A stretch of 64,000 nt of DNA, from NCBI GenBank assembly GCA_937951615.1, contig CALFBH010000041.1, positions 1 to 64,000 on the forward strand. Reading direction: 5' to 3'. This DNA is from an uncultured Saprospiraceae bacterium. GTDB lineage: Bacteria > Bacteroidota > Bacteroidia > Chitinophagales > Saprospiraceae. The translations under genes and the position numbers were made by a program. The notes under the pieces are model-generated. The model was given only the letters and a program-made list of their open reading frames with translations, did not search any database and was not told where the DNA came from. Below, in pieces: positions 16,868 to 27,900 of this stretch; the stretch's first letter is position 1, and each line of letters opens with the position of its first letter.

Positions 16868-17793
16868 AGGTGTTTTTCTTTGATAATGAACAAGGGACGT
16901 TTTCGGGATTCATTATAAGTACGGTAAACATATTCGCCCAGCACTCCAATAGAAATCAATTGTACGCCACTAAAAAAAATCAGGGCAAGCGCAAGCGTAG
17001 TGAAGCCTGGCGGCGCAGTTTGATATAAAAAATAGGACATCAGAATTTTCAATCCATACAAGGTACTTCCAATAATGGTCAAATAGCCTAGTCGCCGCAT
17101 CAGTCTGACTGGCAAATTGCTAAAACTAAAAATGCCATTATAAGCCAGTTGAAACAGTTCTTTGAAGGTATATTTGGGTTCGCCGGCAAATCGTTCTGCC
17201 CGTTCGTAGTCCAGTCCAAGCTGCGGAAAACCCACCCAGGCACGGATGCCACGCAGGTACAGGCTTTGCTCCGGCATGTCCAGCATTTGATCCAGCACCC
17301 TGCGAGAAACCATGCAAAAATCACCGCTGTCTAAGGGTATTTTGGTGTCCGCCATCCGATTCAATAAGCGATAGTACAACCAGTAAGCCATCTTTTTCCC
17401 GACGCCTTCCTTCCTGTTTTTCCGAACACCATACACCACATCAAAACCTTCTCTCAACTTATTGTAAAAACTAGCAAACATCTCCGGTGGGTCTTGCAGG
17501 TCGCCATCCATCATACCAATATATTCGCCTTTTGCCAAACTCAATCCTGATAATACAGCCGCCTGATGTCCAAAATTGCGCGACAGCGATACTACTTTAA
17601 AGCGTTTGTCCGTTCGGTGGTAAGCGAGTAATTTTTCCAGGCTTTTGTCCTGACTGCCATCATCCACGCATATCACCTCAAAGCTGGTATCCAATAGATT
17701 CATTGCCGACATGGTTTGTCGAAACAATTCGTCGATGACCGCTTCTTCATTATAAACAGGAATGATAATGGAAATATGTGGTGATTCTGTCAA
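16864..17793 (-). CDS. GT2 glycosyltransferase, GtrB/dolichol-phosphate-mannose-synthase-like
   Basis: A 309-residue membrane-associated glycosyltransferase that likely charges undecaprenyl phosphate with a sugar. The GT-A domain shows SIIIPVYNEEAVI, VDDGSQDKS, SLSRNFGHQAAVLSGL, and the metal-binding MMDGDLQDPPE. Two C-terminal membrane spans (about 232-254 and 266-290) are typical of GtrB and ArnC relatives. It precedes the sulfotransferase with a 4-nt overlap and is divergent from a GtrA-like flippase gene at 17845, the usual partner. The sugar cannot be read from the sequence. Confidence 0.9.
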   Translation of the reverse strand: MTESPHISIIIPVYNEEAVIDELFRQTMSAMNLLDTSFEVICVDDGSQDKSLEKLLAYHRTDKRFKVVSLSRNFGHQAAVLSGLSLAKGEYIGMMDGDLQDPPEMFASFYNKLREGFDVVYGVRKNRKEGVGKKMAYWLYYRLLNRMADTKIPLDSGDFCMVSRRVLDQMLDMPEQSLYLRGIRAWVGFPQLGLDYERAERFAGEPKYTFKELFQLAYNGIFSFSNLPVRLMRRLGYLTIIGSTLYGLKILMSYFLYQTAPPGFTTLALALIFFSGVQLISIGVLGEYVYRTYNESRKRPLFIIKEKHL

Positions 17794-17832
17794 ATTTTAT
17801 TGCTTTAACCTGCAAGTTAGGATTTAGCATTG

Positions 17833-17840
17833 TATTTTTG
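17833..17840 (+). promoter_or_regulatory. Candidate -7 box for gtrA-like gene
   Basis: TATTTTTG matches TAnnTTTG and ends 4 nt before the ATG, the same spacing as at the Rpn gene. A very short or absent leader is implied. No upstream TTTG at standard spacing. Confidence 0.4.
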
Positions 17841-17844
17841 AAGT

Positions 17845-18267
17845 ATGAAGTCTTTAAAAGGCCGGAGTACCTGGCAAATTATCCTGCAAAAATTCCAGAA
17901 ATTTGCTTCCATTGGAGTCATTTGTACAGGAATCAGCTTGTCGGCACAAACTATTTTGCTTAAATTTTTCCAGACGCCACTCATCCCAACTTATGTCAGT
18001 GTTTATCTTTGTGTGGTGTTGCTTTCTTATGTTTTAAACAGTCATTTTACTTTTAAAAGTAGTTTGACCATAAAAAAGATGCTTTTGTATTATTTGATTT
18101 ATCTGACTTCCATGCTGCTCGGCGTTGTCTTGCTGAAAATATTTCGCGCTGTTCTGCCTTTTGAAAACTGGGTCTTGCCCTTTTTGATTATTCCGTTTAC
18201 AATGGTCTGGAATTTTATTTTTGCTTCTAAGGCTTTGGAGCGAACAATGAATGATAAATTGAGTTGA
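17845..18267 (+). CDS. GtrA family membrane protein
   Basis: A 140-residue protein with four membrane spans (about 22-44, 50-70, 82-103, 112-132). FQKFASIGVICTGISLSAQ and YVLNSHFTFKS are the family's hallmark segments. GtrA proteins are proposed to flip undecaprenyl-phosphate-linked sugars made by GtrB, and the GtrB-like gene is divergent 51 nt away. The final segment MVWNFIFASKALE is also typical. The protein is full length. Confidence 0.88.
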   Translation: MKSLKGRSTWQIILQKFQKFASIGVICTGISLSAQTILLKFFQTPLIPTYVSVYLCVVLLSYVLNSHFTFKSSLTIKKMLLYYLIYLTSMLLGVVLLKIFRAVLPFENWVLPFLIIPFTMVWNFIFASKALERTMNDKLS

Positions 18268-18352
18268 TTATTGGGATATAAAATTATTACCAAACTATAT
18301 TGAAAAAGTGACCTTAAATGTGTAACTTAGGGAAGAATAAAAATCATAACAA

Positions 18353-18577
18353 ATGAGTGCTGCAAGAAAATTAAGTAACATACAATTGGAGTTATTAAAA
18401 GTTTTTAGTGTTGATTTAAGCGAAGAACAGCTTAAAGAAATCAAAGATATGCTAATCCGGTATTTTGCAGATAAGGTAACTGGTGAAATGGATTAATTAT
18501 TTCAGGATAACAACTGGGGAGAAGAGAAGATTGAAGAATGGTCGAAGGAACACATAAGAAGAGCTTGGGAAACTTGA
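18353..18577 (+). pseudogene. Small conserved protein interrupted by an in-frame stop
   Basis: Codons 1-47 read MSAARKLSNIQLELLKVFSV and onward to TGEMD, then TAA at 18494-18496. The same frame continues without another stop for 26 codons, through NNWGEEKIEEWSKEHIR, ending at TGA (18575-18577). The combined sequence resembles small Bacteroidota and cyanobacterial proteins of about 70 residues that are often annotated near toxin genes. A single nonsense change explains the break; no frameshift is needed. The start codon lacks an obvious promoter. No toxin gene is adjacent. Confidence 0.65.
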
Positions 18578-18679
18578 CTAAAGCAATATGTTCTTAGAAT
18601 TAGCGTATCTTTGCGCAACGCAATTATAATTATTGCCTTGATGTTATACTTTTGGAATTTGGAATTTTAATAAAAAATT

Positions 18680-18892
18680 ATGATGAGTACTTTTCTCCCC
18701 ATGTTGTTGGTCATTTTCACCGTTTTCGGACTGTCTTTTTTGTTGATTAATATTCGTCTGATTGTGGTCGGTAAAGAATTTCGTGGAACCTGTGCCACCA
18801 ATAATCCCATGCTGAAAAATCAAATCGGCGAGTGCAGTGTTTGCGGTAAAAAGCCGGAGGAAGAATGTCAGATGCCAGAAGTTAAGGCTTAG
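18680..18892 (+). CDS. Small membrane protein with four cysteines, NqrM-like
   Basis: A 70-residue protein with one N-terminal membrane span (about 5-27), then a soluble tail holding four cysteines: RGTCATN, GECSVCGK and EEECQM. This layout resembles DUF539/NqrM, which helps deliver iron to the sodium-pumping NADH:quinone oxidoreductase, and a related small protein common in Bacteroidota. No nqr genes are in the window, so the name is tentative. It is just upstream of the 8-bp repeat array and mazG on the same strand. Confidence 0.6.
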   Translation: MMSTFLPMLLVIFTVFGLSFLLINIRLIVVGKEFRGTCATNNPMLKNQIGECSVCGKKPEEECQMPEVKA

Positions 18893-18955
18893 TTTATTTG
18901 ATGTGTTGGTGTGTTGTCGTGCTGAGGTGTTGATGTGGTTTGTTTTGCGAAGCAA

Positions 18956-19019
18956 AACACGACAACACGACAACACGACAACACGACAACACGACAACAC
19001 GACAACACGACAACACGAC
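18956..19019. repeat. 8-bp microsatellite, GACAACAC, about 8 copies
   Basis: Seven exact GACAACAC units (18961-19016) with partial units at both ends. It ends 6 nt before the mazG start codon. A tight hairpin (TGTTTTGC-GAA-GCAAAACA) borders its left side at about 18940-18958, and an inverted single unit lies near 18911-18920. The array is open in the mazG frame but its translation is repeat-encoded, so I exclude it from the gene. Confidence 0.95.
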
Positions 19020-19024
19020 TTAAA

Positions 19025-19804
19025 ATGAATACCGAGACCATAGCTGTCACACCACAATTAGTCGCTTTCCAGCGTTTGCTGACCATCATGGATGAGTTGC
19101 GAGAGCAATGTCCCTGGGACAGAAAACAGACGATGGAAAGTCTGCGCAACCTCACTATCGAAGAGACTTATGAACTAGCCGATGCAATTCTGAATGACGA
19201 CATGGAGGAAATCAAGGAGGAGATTGGCGATGTTATGCTCCACATGGTTTTTTATGCTAAAATTGCTGATGAAAAGAAGGCTTTTAATATTACAGATTCT
19301 CTAAATGCAATTTGCGACAAGCTCATCAATCGCCATCCGCATATTTATGGCGATGTCAAGGTGAATGATGAAGAGGACGTCAAGCGAAACTGGGAACAGC
19401 TAAAGCTACAAGAAGGTAAAAAATCAGTTTTATCCGGTGTCCCAAGATCACTCCCTGCGATGGTCAAAGCTTACCGAATGCAGGAAAAAACCGGACAAGT
19501 CGGTTTTGAATGGGACAATAGCGAGCAGGTTTGGGAAAAAGTAGAAGAAGAGATGGGGGAGTTTAAGGAATCTTTGGCGCAGGGTTCTAAAGCCCAGCAG
19601 GAAGATGAGTTTGGCGATGTCTTATTTGCATTGATTAATTATGCTCGTTTTCAGGGCATTGACCCAGAAACAGCCCTGGAACGGACTAACCGAAAGTTTA
19701 AAAAACGTTTTGAATTTATAGAAGCCAACGCGCCTCGTAATCTTACGGATATGAGCTTGGAAGAAATGGACAAACTTTGGGATACGGCTAAGGGTTTGGA
19801 GTGA
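19025..19804 (+). CDS. mazG: Nucleoside triphosphate pyrophosphohydrolase MazG
   Basis: A 259-residue enzyme that hydrolyses NTPs and dNTPs to monophosphate plus pyrophosphate, cleaning aberrant nucleotides. Both tandem MazG domains are present. The first has EETYELADAIL and EIKEEIGDVMLHMVF (metal-binding EExxE...ExxD); the second has VEEEMGEFKESL and EDEFGDVLFALINYARFQG. The end, RTNRKFKKRFEFIE, is typical. I start at the Met at 19025 because the preceding frame is the repeat array. Array length changes could alter mazG expression, since the array occupies its leader. Confidence 0.93.
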   Translation: MNTETIAVTPQLVAFQRLLTIMDELREQCPWDRKQTMESLRNLTIEETYELADAILNDDMEEIKEEIGDVMLHMVFYAKIADEKKAFNITDSLNAICDKLINRHPHIYGDVKVNDEEDVKRNWEQLKLQEGKKSVLSGVPRSLPAMVKAYRMQEKTGQVGFEWDNSEQVWEKVEEEMGEFKESLAQGSKAQQEDEFGDVLFALINYARFQGIDPETALERTNRKFKKRFEFIEANAPRNLTDMSLEEMDKLWDTAKGLE

Positions 19805-19920
19805 TTGGTGATTAGATATTAGTAACTGGTGATTAGAACAATTGGGTGAAAAAAATCCAGTAAGTCCGCGAAGCAGGACGCACGCAGGCGAAGTCCCTCT
19901 CCGCCGAAGGAAGGAGAGGC

Positions 19921-19962
19921 TAGTGCCTTTATTTGTGCCATATGGCACAAATAAAGGCACTA
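19921..19962. repeat. 42-bp perfect palindrome
   Basis: Twenty-nt arms (TAGTGCCTTTATTTGTGCCA on the left) around a central TA, with no mismatch and no loop. It lies 116 nt after the mazG stop, in a convergent interval with the histidine kinase gene. A weaker hairpin (CCTCTCC/GGAGAGG) precedes it. No other feature is seen in 19805-20063. Confidence 0.97.
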
Positions 19963-20063
19963 GATTAGGCAATTCTGTGAGTGATTCGTAGAAGTTCATT
20001 TTGCTCCGCAAGGAACACGGCGTGTAAGTAATGATAAATGTTCTATGATAAATGACAATCAAC

Positions 20064-21689
20064 TCAATCTGGCAATATAAAATAAAAAGTAGCTCCTTTT
20101 CCAAGTTCAGATTCTACCCACATTTCTCCATTGTGTTTTTCTACAATTTTTTTGCACAAGGCCAAGCCTATTCCTGTACCGATGTATTCAGATTTATTAT
20201 GTAGTTTTTTAAACAGGACAAATATACGATTATGGTACTCCGGTGCAATCCCAATGCCATTATCTTTGACCCAGAACAACCAATCTTTTTCTCGTCTTTT
20301 ACTACCCACTTCAATTATGTTTTTTTTGTCTTGCTGGTGAAATTTAAGGGCATTGACGATAAGGTTTTGAAAAAGCTGTGTACAGCTGGTTTTATTCACT
20401 TTGATAGTCTCTGGCATATCGCCGATAATAAGCTCCGCCTCCGTTTCTCTAATTGTTTCTCGTAAATTATTCGTGATATTAAATAAGAGATGAACTAGGT
20501 TGACTTCCTCTAAATCATATTCTTGAGAATTAACGCGCGAATAGGACAGCACATCATTGATGAGGCGATTCATACTTTTAACGCCCGAGATGATAAATTC
20601 TAAAAATTCTTCGCCTTCTTCGTCAAATTTGTCTTTGTAGCGCCGTTTGAGTAATTGGGTAAAATTCCCAATAGTTCTCAAGGGTTCTTTCATATCATGC
20701 GATGCGATATAGGCAAAATTTTCTAATTGTAAATTGGAATCAATATACTTTTCCAACTGTATATTTTTGGTTTTCAACTCTTCTTCCGCTTTCTTTCTTG
20801 CGTTGATTTCTTTATAAATATAAACTGCCAGATGACTCGAAGGCTCGGGTAGCACACAAACTGTAGTTTCCGTATGATACAATTCTCCATCCCTTGCCTG
20901 ATGTACAAATTCATACTGTACTTTTCCTTTTTCCAGTGCTATTCTGAGATAATCCGTTGCTACATCCACCGACCCCCTCCCATCGGGCTGAAATTTAGGC
21001 ATATACGCTCCGGGGTCTAGCCTGCGTATTTCTTCATCGGTGGTTTTTAAGTATTCACAAAATTTCCGATTCCACGACACCATCCTTCCTTCATAAATAT
21101 GAAAAATCATAATGCCATCAAAAGCATTTTCAAATAATAACTCATACTGTAAATCCTTTTCCTGAATAGTTTTTTTATGATTAATTTTCTCTAACTCAAA
21201 AGAAATTCTTGCAGCATATAACTGGAGCAGAGATTCCATAAAATCAATATCCCACATCGGTTTTGTATCCATTACAACAATATGCCCGATAACCTCATTA
21301 TCTCCCCCCATAAGAGGCAGCCCGATATAACTTTCAGCCGACAAGTCTACCAAATCTTTATCTTTGGGAAACAAGTCCTGCACACCTTTCCCGAACCGCT
21401 GAACCCGCCCTTCTTTAATGACTAACTCGCATGGAGTACAAGACAAATTATAACTAAAATTTTCTATGTATTTATTGTCCGACCAAAAAGCTTTCGTAAT
21501 GATGCTATTTTCTTTTTCTTCATATAAACCTATTAGGATGTGTGGTACATCCAGATTTTCAGACATATTTTTGACCAGTGTTTTCAAATAATTGCCCCCT
21601 GTAGTCAGTGCCATACTCTCATTAATCCGATACAATATTGATCGGGTCTGTTCACTGTGCTGCGAATTCATTTGTGGTAAGTAAGTCAT
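20064..21689 (-). CDS. GAF-PAS sensor histidine kinase
   Basis: A 541-residue cytosolic kinase with no membrane span. Residues 20-165 look like a GAF domain, 180-300 a PAS/PAC domain, 315-390 HisKA with the phospho-acceptor His331 in ASHDMKEPLR, and 410-541 the ATPase domain: N box NLIVNALKFH, G1 VKDNGIGIAPE and G2 GTGIGLALCKKIV. No response regulator gene is adjacent, so it is an orphan kinase. The signal is unknown. The closely spaced Cys pair in SCTPCELV within the GAF domain is compatible with ligand or redox sensing but this is only a suggestion. Confidence 0.9.
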   Translation of the reverse strand: MTYLPQMNSQHSEQTRSILYRINESMALTTGGNYLKTLVKNMSENLDVPHILIGLYEEKENSIITKAFWSDNKYIENFSYNLSCTPCELVIKEGRVQRFGKGVQDLFPKDKDLVDLSAESYIGLPLMGGDNEVIGHIVVMDTKPMWDIDFMESLLQLYAARISFELEKINHKKTIQEKDLQYELLFENAFDGIMIFHIYEGRMVSWNRKFCEYLKTTDEEIRRLDPGAYMPKFQPDGRGSVDVATDYLRIALEKGKVQYEFVHQARDGELYHTETTVCVLPEPSSHLAVYIYKEINARKKAEEELKTKNIQLEKYIDSNLQLENFAYIASHDMKEPLRTIGNFTQLLKRRYKDKFDEEGEEFLEFIISGVKSMNRLINDVLSYSRVNSQEYDLEEVNLVHLLFNITNNLRETIRETEAELIIGDMPETIKVNKTSCTQLFQNLIVNALKFHQQDKKNIIEVGSKRREKDWLFWVKDNGIGIAPEYHNRIFVLFKKLHNKSEYIGTGIGLALCKKIVEKHNGEMWVESELGKGATFYFILPD

Positions 21690-21895
21690 ACATGGATATG
21701 TTAAAGTTACAAGAAAACAATGTAAATATGCCTATTTAAACAAACCTAACAAGTCTTCTTTACACTCATTTGTGACAGAGAAAATCGCTTGTTATTATAT
21801 TTTAAAATTATAGTTTTAGTATAAAAAAGCCCTGTCGCAAAATCAGTCACAAGGAGTTTGTTTTTTGTAGTAAAATTTAACTTCTTGATACAAGA

Positions 21896-21903
21896 TAGTT
21901 TTG
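21896..21903 (+). promoter_or_regulatory. Candidate -7 box for the CotH surface protein
   Basis: TAGTTTTG matches TAnnTTTG, 84 nt before the ATG at 21988. The rest of the interval 21690-21987 is A/T-rich and holds no other feature I can support. Confidence 0.4.
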
Positions 21904-21987
21904 CACCAATACTTAGAAATAAAAGTCTTGAGCAATTTTACACCATGAAATCATAAGTATTTACATCACTCAACATTGTCTGAACCG

Positions 21988-24900
21988 ATGAGGTACATTT
22001 TTTCCACTTTAATCGTTTTATGTAATGTCACGATAGCGTTATTTTCACAACCTGTTGATAACCCTGTATTTAACTTTGAACGTGGTTTTTACAATTCCCC
22101 TATTCTCGTCAATATCCAGACGACAAGTTCTGCCGTTTCCATTTATTATACGCTCGATGGTTCTGCCCCTTCCCCTACCAATGGCACTCTATATACGATG
22201 CCGATTGTCATCATGAATACAACTTTTGTAAGGGCAATTGCGTACACCCTAACGGATACTTCTGAAGTAGTCACACATACATATTTATACCTAGATGAGA
22301 CCTTAGATGCAGCAACCAACACCCTTCAAAAGGAAGCTTTACTCGATATTCCAAGCCTTTCAATTGTCACAAATAATGCCATCACAACAAGTGATCCGGT
22401 AGCTGCTTCTGCCGAATTTATCTACCCAAATTCTAGCCTTAATCATCAAGTCAATGCAGGTATCAGGTATCCTAATGGTGGAGCAGGTAATTTTTATGAG
22501 AAAAAAACCATGCGCCTTTATTTCAAACAGGAATTTGGGCAGGAAAAACTCGACTTTAATCTTTTCAATCCTTCGCCTTATGGCATCGCTTCTACTCAGG
22601 AATTTGACAAAATCAACCTACGATATGGGTCGCAGGATAATATTGTAGGCTGGGCACAAATCCCTCCTACTGTTTTTCTTCGCAATCGATGGGGATTCGA
22701 CACCCAACTAGAGATGGGCTGGAATGCTCCGCATGGTAATTATATGCACGTGTACCTGAATGGGCTTTATAACGGAATGTACCATGTCCACGAGTTGCCT
22801 GATGAAAGTTTTCAGGAAGAGTACAGAGGCGGCAATAAAGAAGAGTATGATGTTATCAAAAATGGAGAGGTTGTAGAGGGAAGTGATACCACTTGGTATT
22901 ATGCAAGCGACCTACTGGGGGCGGGAGATTATGATGGATTCAGCACTTATGTAGATGTTGAAAATTTTATTGATTACCATCTTTTGTCCTGGTATCAAGG
23001 GAATACAGATTGGCCACAAAACAACTGGTACATGTCTCGTCGCCGGGCAAACGGTGAAAAATTCCAGTTTTTTTGCTGGGATATGGATCGTTCTATGCAA
23101 GTGGATAGCACCAATAATGTTTCTTATAGTGCAGGATTCAATATCTCTTTATTAATGCAGCATCCCGATTTTGCCCTACTTATGCAGGATAGGATTTATA
23201 AACATTTTTTTTGTAATGGTATACTGACACCAGAAAAATCAACCGAGCGTTTTGTGTCTCGTGTCAATGAAATAAAAAAAGGCGTTATTGCAGAAACAGC
23301 AAGATGGGAAGATGCACCTTCTTCTGAAATTCCTAGCCAGGCCAGTTGGCTCAATAATGTAGATTGGTATCTAAATAGTTATTTTCCGCAGCGTACTCAG
23401 ATTGTATTAGAACAACTCATTGATGCCGACTATTACTCCACCATTAGTCCAGTTGGATTCAGTCAGACAGGTGGTTCTGTTTTTCCTGGCTTCCAACTTA
23501 CTTTGTTCAACCCTAATGGTCTGGGAACTATCTATTATACAAGTGATGGAACAGACCCTCGACTACCAGGCGGCGGAATTGCCCCATCTGCTCAAATTTA
23601 CACCGGCTCTTTCTCCCTGCCTAGTGCTGTGGCCACTGTATGGGCAAGGGTTTTAATTGGTACGACATGGAGTCCTGCCTGCCCTGCCACTTTTTACTTT
23701 CCGCAAGATTACGAAAACCTTGTCTTTAATGAAATACACTATCATCCAAATGACTCTTTGCCGCTAAATAGTGATGATTTTGAGTTTATTGAACTTAAAA
23801 ACATAGGTACGACCAGCATAGATTTAACAGGTACTGCTTTTTCTGATGGCATTCAATTTACTTTCAAAGAACAGCATATTCAGCCAGATGACTTTATTGT
23901 TCTTGCCAAAGATTCAATTGCTTTCCTTCAAAAATATAATTTTGCCCCTGACGGACAATATAAAGGGAAACTATCTAATGGTGGCGAAAGCATTGCTTTG
24001 AGTGACCCACTTGGAAATTTAATCGACAGCGTTTTATATAATGACAAAATACCCTGGGATACATTAGCCGACGGACATGGTCCTTCATTAGAATTTATCA
24101 ATTCTGATTTTGACAATAGCTTCCCGGCAAGCTGGAAACACTCTATACAGGATGCTGGCACACCTGGTGCCGAAAATACTATTCGATGTACTAACATGAC
24201 TTCCAATCTCATTATTAATGAATTTAATTACACCTATAATACACTTTATAAATCCCTTGAAGCTGAAGATTGGATAGAGATTTATAATGCAGGAGCTTAT
24301 CCAGTAGACATGAGTAACTGGATCATACAGGATCAAGACATTAGCTATGTTATCCCACCAGGAACCGTTCTGGGTACCGGACAATATCAGATATTTGCTG
24401 AAGACCTGTTCATGTTTAATCGCGCACATCCATCTATCAATGCCATAGGTCCCACTGCCATGGGATTGAGTAAACGGGGCGAAACGCTCTCTCTTTTAGA
24501 CGCCAACTCCTGCCCCGTAGATGGAGTCATTTATGGGGTCTCTTCGCCCTGGGATTCAACTAAATATTCGACCTTATCTCTTTTTAATCCCGCACTTAAT
24601 AATACCGAAGCTGCCAGTTGGTCGACATCTGGAAATTATGGCGGTACGCCTGGCAAAGAAAATATTTTCCCATGTAATAACACAACAGAAGGCATCATTA
24701 TCAATGAAATCAATTATAAATCCGCAGAGAATCCTAATCCGGGGGACTGGATAGAATTGCATAATACCAATACCAATGCCATTGACATTTCGGGCTGGGA
24801 ATTTCATGATTTCAGCAGTTTTTATACCATTCCAAATGGAACAATCATCCCGCCTTTAGGCTATCATGTATTGGTCAACAATATAGATAGCTTTAGCAAT

Positions 24901-27900
24901 ATATTTCCTAGCGTCAGCAATTTTTCTGGCAATCTGGGTTATGGATTAGATGGAGATGGAGAACTGATCGGATTGTTTAATCAGCACCGTTGCCTCATAG
25001 ATTCCGTTTATTATAATGACGCCCCACCCTGGAATATTGAACCCGATGGAAATGGTGCAACGCTCGCCCTTATTTCACCTGACCTAAACAATAATCTGCC
25101 TGGCAGCTGGGTGGCTTCCGATCAGGGAAACGCTACCTATGGAACGCCTGGTGCTGCCAATAATATCAGCGATCCCTGTGTACCTCCCAATCCCTTGATT
25201 GTGATTAATGAAATATGCTATGCACCTGCCATCAATACTTCTGGCGACTGGCTCGAACTCTATAACAGAAGTGAGTATGCTGCTGATCTTTCTCGCTGGA
25301 TGTTGCAGTATGGAAACACTTCTTATACTTTTCCTATAGGCACGATTATTCCTGCCAATGATTTTTTGATCTTGGTACAAAGCGGCACTGCTTTTAATAG
25401 TCAATTTGCAGGGATTAACAATTATTTGTCTATCCCGACATTAGACCTCAGCAATACAGGTGAAAAGCTAATGTTATACTCCGCACAGTCTTGCCTCGTA
25501 GATGTTGTTCATTATCTTAATACAACACCCTGGCCTTTTAATATCAATGGACAAATTCCGAGTATTTCACTCATCTATCCATATTCAGATAATAATAATC
25601 CTAACAACTGGATGCTTAGTGAGAATACCAGTACACCTGCCGCACCCAACTCAATTATCTGTCGTCCAGGCAATATAATATCCAGTTCGGCACTTTGGCT
25701 AAAAGCAGATGCAGGAATCACCTCAGCAGGCTCATCACCAGGAGACGGCAGTATTGTGGATGGCTGGGACGACCAAAGTGGGAATAATATCAATGCCTCA
25801 CAAACAATCCCTTTACAAATGCCTGTTTATTATGAAAACATCATTAATGGACACCCTGTCCTTCGCTGGGATGGCGTGGATGATTGGTATAAAATAAATG
25901 ACATAGCTGGTATTCTTAGTGGAGAAGCGACCTTTTTTACAGTTGTAGAACCTTTTGCTGCCTTAGACAATGGCTATTATTTATCCACCAATACTGGTGG
26001 TTATAATCGAATAAAATTTGGACATAATCCAGCAGGCGAACTCATTTATGATGATGACGTAACTAGTTTATCATCTGAAAATTATGAAAATAAAAAAACA
26101 ATTATTGCCTGTAATATCACACCTGATGTACGAGTAGAAGCTTATATCAATGGTAAAACATCTATACCCTGGACTGTCAACATGGTCAGCACAGGAGCTG
26201 ATCGTGCCTCTATCGGACAGGAATTTGATGGTGCAGGAGGCGATAGCGAAACCTCCAATCACTGGAAAGGCGATTTGGCTGAAATACTTATTTATGACAG
26301 AATGCTTTCCGAGAATGAAAGAAAAACAATTGAAACTTATCTTGCTATAAAATACGGAATTACCATTGCGGTAGAAAATCATTTATATTATGATCATGAA
26401 CAGTATGCACATAATATTGCCGGATTAGGATCAGATATTACACAGTGCCTAGAACAATACAATTCTATGAGCGTACATGAGGAAGCCATTGTACGAATGC
26501 AGGCAGGCAATCATTTTAGTCAGGGCGATTACCTAGTTTGGGGACATGATGGCATAGCCCCAAGCACGACAACATCTCAACTTCCCAATACCAGCCTCAA
26601 AGCCCTTGCCCGTAGCTGGCGCATCACCGAAACCGGCGACGCAGGCACAGTGTCGGTCAGTTTTGATTTGACAGGACTCGGACTTGACCTAAGTGATGTC
26701 AATAATTTCGCGCTACTAATTGATGGGGATGATGGCAATTTTTCCAATGCTTATACACATTATACAGGTCGAAATATTGACAATAATATAGTTACTTTCA
26801 ACGACGTTGATTTCAAAGATGACGACTGGTTTACACTTGCAGTACAACAACAGTCCTGCCCTATCAATAATTTTGCATTGCCGACCAATGCCTGCTACCT
26901 CACACCGAGTACTTTTTTGCCAGATGTCGTTATTCCAGGAGCCATATATGAGTGGTCATTTGAGCAGGGACTCCCCTCTTACATTTCCAATTCTAATGCA
27001 ACAACAGTCTGGAACGACGTCAATACATCTACAGTCACGCTAACGATCACTTATGCGCATTGTCAGGACGTCATCACCAAAACCATCAATGTCGATATTT
27101 GTAATGAACTTCCTATCGCTCAAAATGACACCTATGGGACTCTTGAAGATATTCCATTGGTCAGCAATGTCATGATTAATGACAGCGACCCCGACAATCA
27201 AAACATTTTCCTGGATACGACTGCTGTCAGTCCTACTCAATATGGCAGTTTAAATATTTTGCCTAATGGCAGCTTCACTTATACACCCCGTCAAAACTTC
27301 TATGGCATCGATAGCTTCACCTATATTATTTGCGATGATGGCACACCTATTTTTTGTGATTCAGCAATGGTGTCTATCAATATCAGTCCAATCAATGATG
27401 CTCCAGTCGCCTATAGCGATACAGCCTATGTTTATGAAAATGAATTTATAGAAGGTAACCTTCTGGATAATGATATGGATCCGGAAAATAATGAGCTCAT
27501 CATGGGAGGCAATCCTACAACCTATCCAGAAAACGGATCAGTCGTACTACAAAATGACGGGACATTTTATTATTTCCCTGTAGAGGATTATGTTGGAATC
27601 GACTCTTTTTCTTACCTCGTATGTGATATGGCAAGCCCGTCTGCCTGTACGCAGGGAACTGCCTTTATGATTATAGAAGAAGGCTGTGTTTCTGCTGACC
27701 TAAAGGTCTGGCTCGAAGGTGCATACATCGATACACTCAACGAAATGAAAACCGCACTCAATACCACACTCCAAATACTGCCAGGGCAATTCCCAAATAC
27801 CACACCCGCAGGCCAGCCCTACTATATCCCGCCCTGGAATTACCCCGGAATGGAAGGTATAGACTTTAGCATATATCCACCAGATGTTGTGGACTGGGTC

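Noticed and set aside
18935-19024. N-terminal extension of mazG through the 8-bp array
   Set aside because: The extra 30 residues are repeat-encoded and MazG proteins begin near the Met at 19025.
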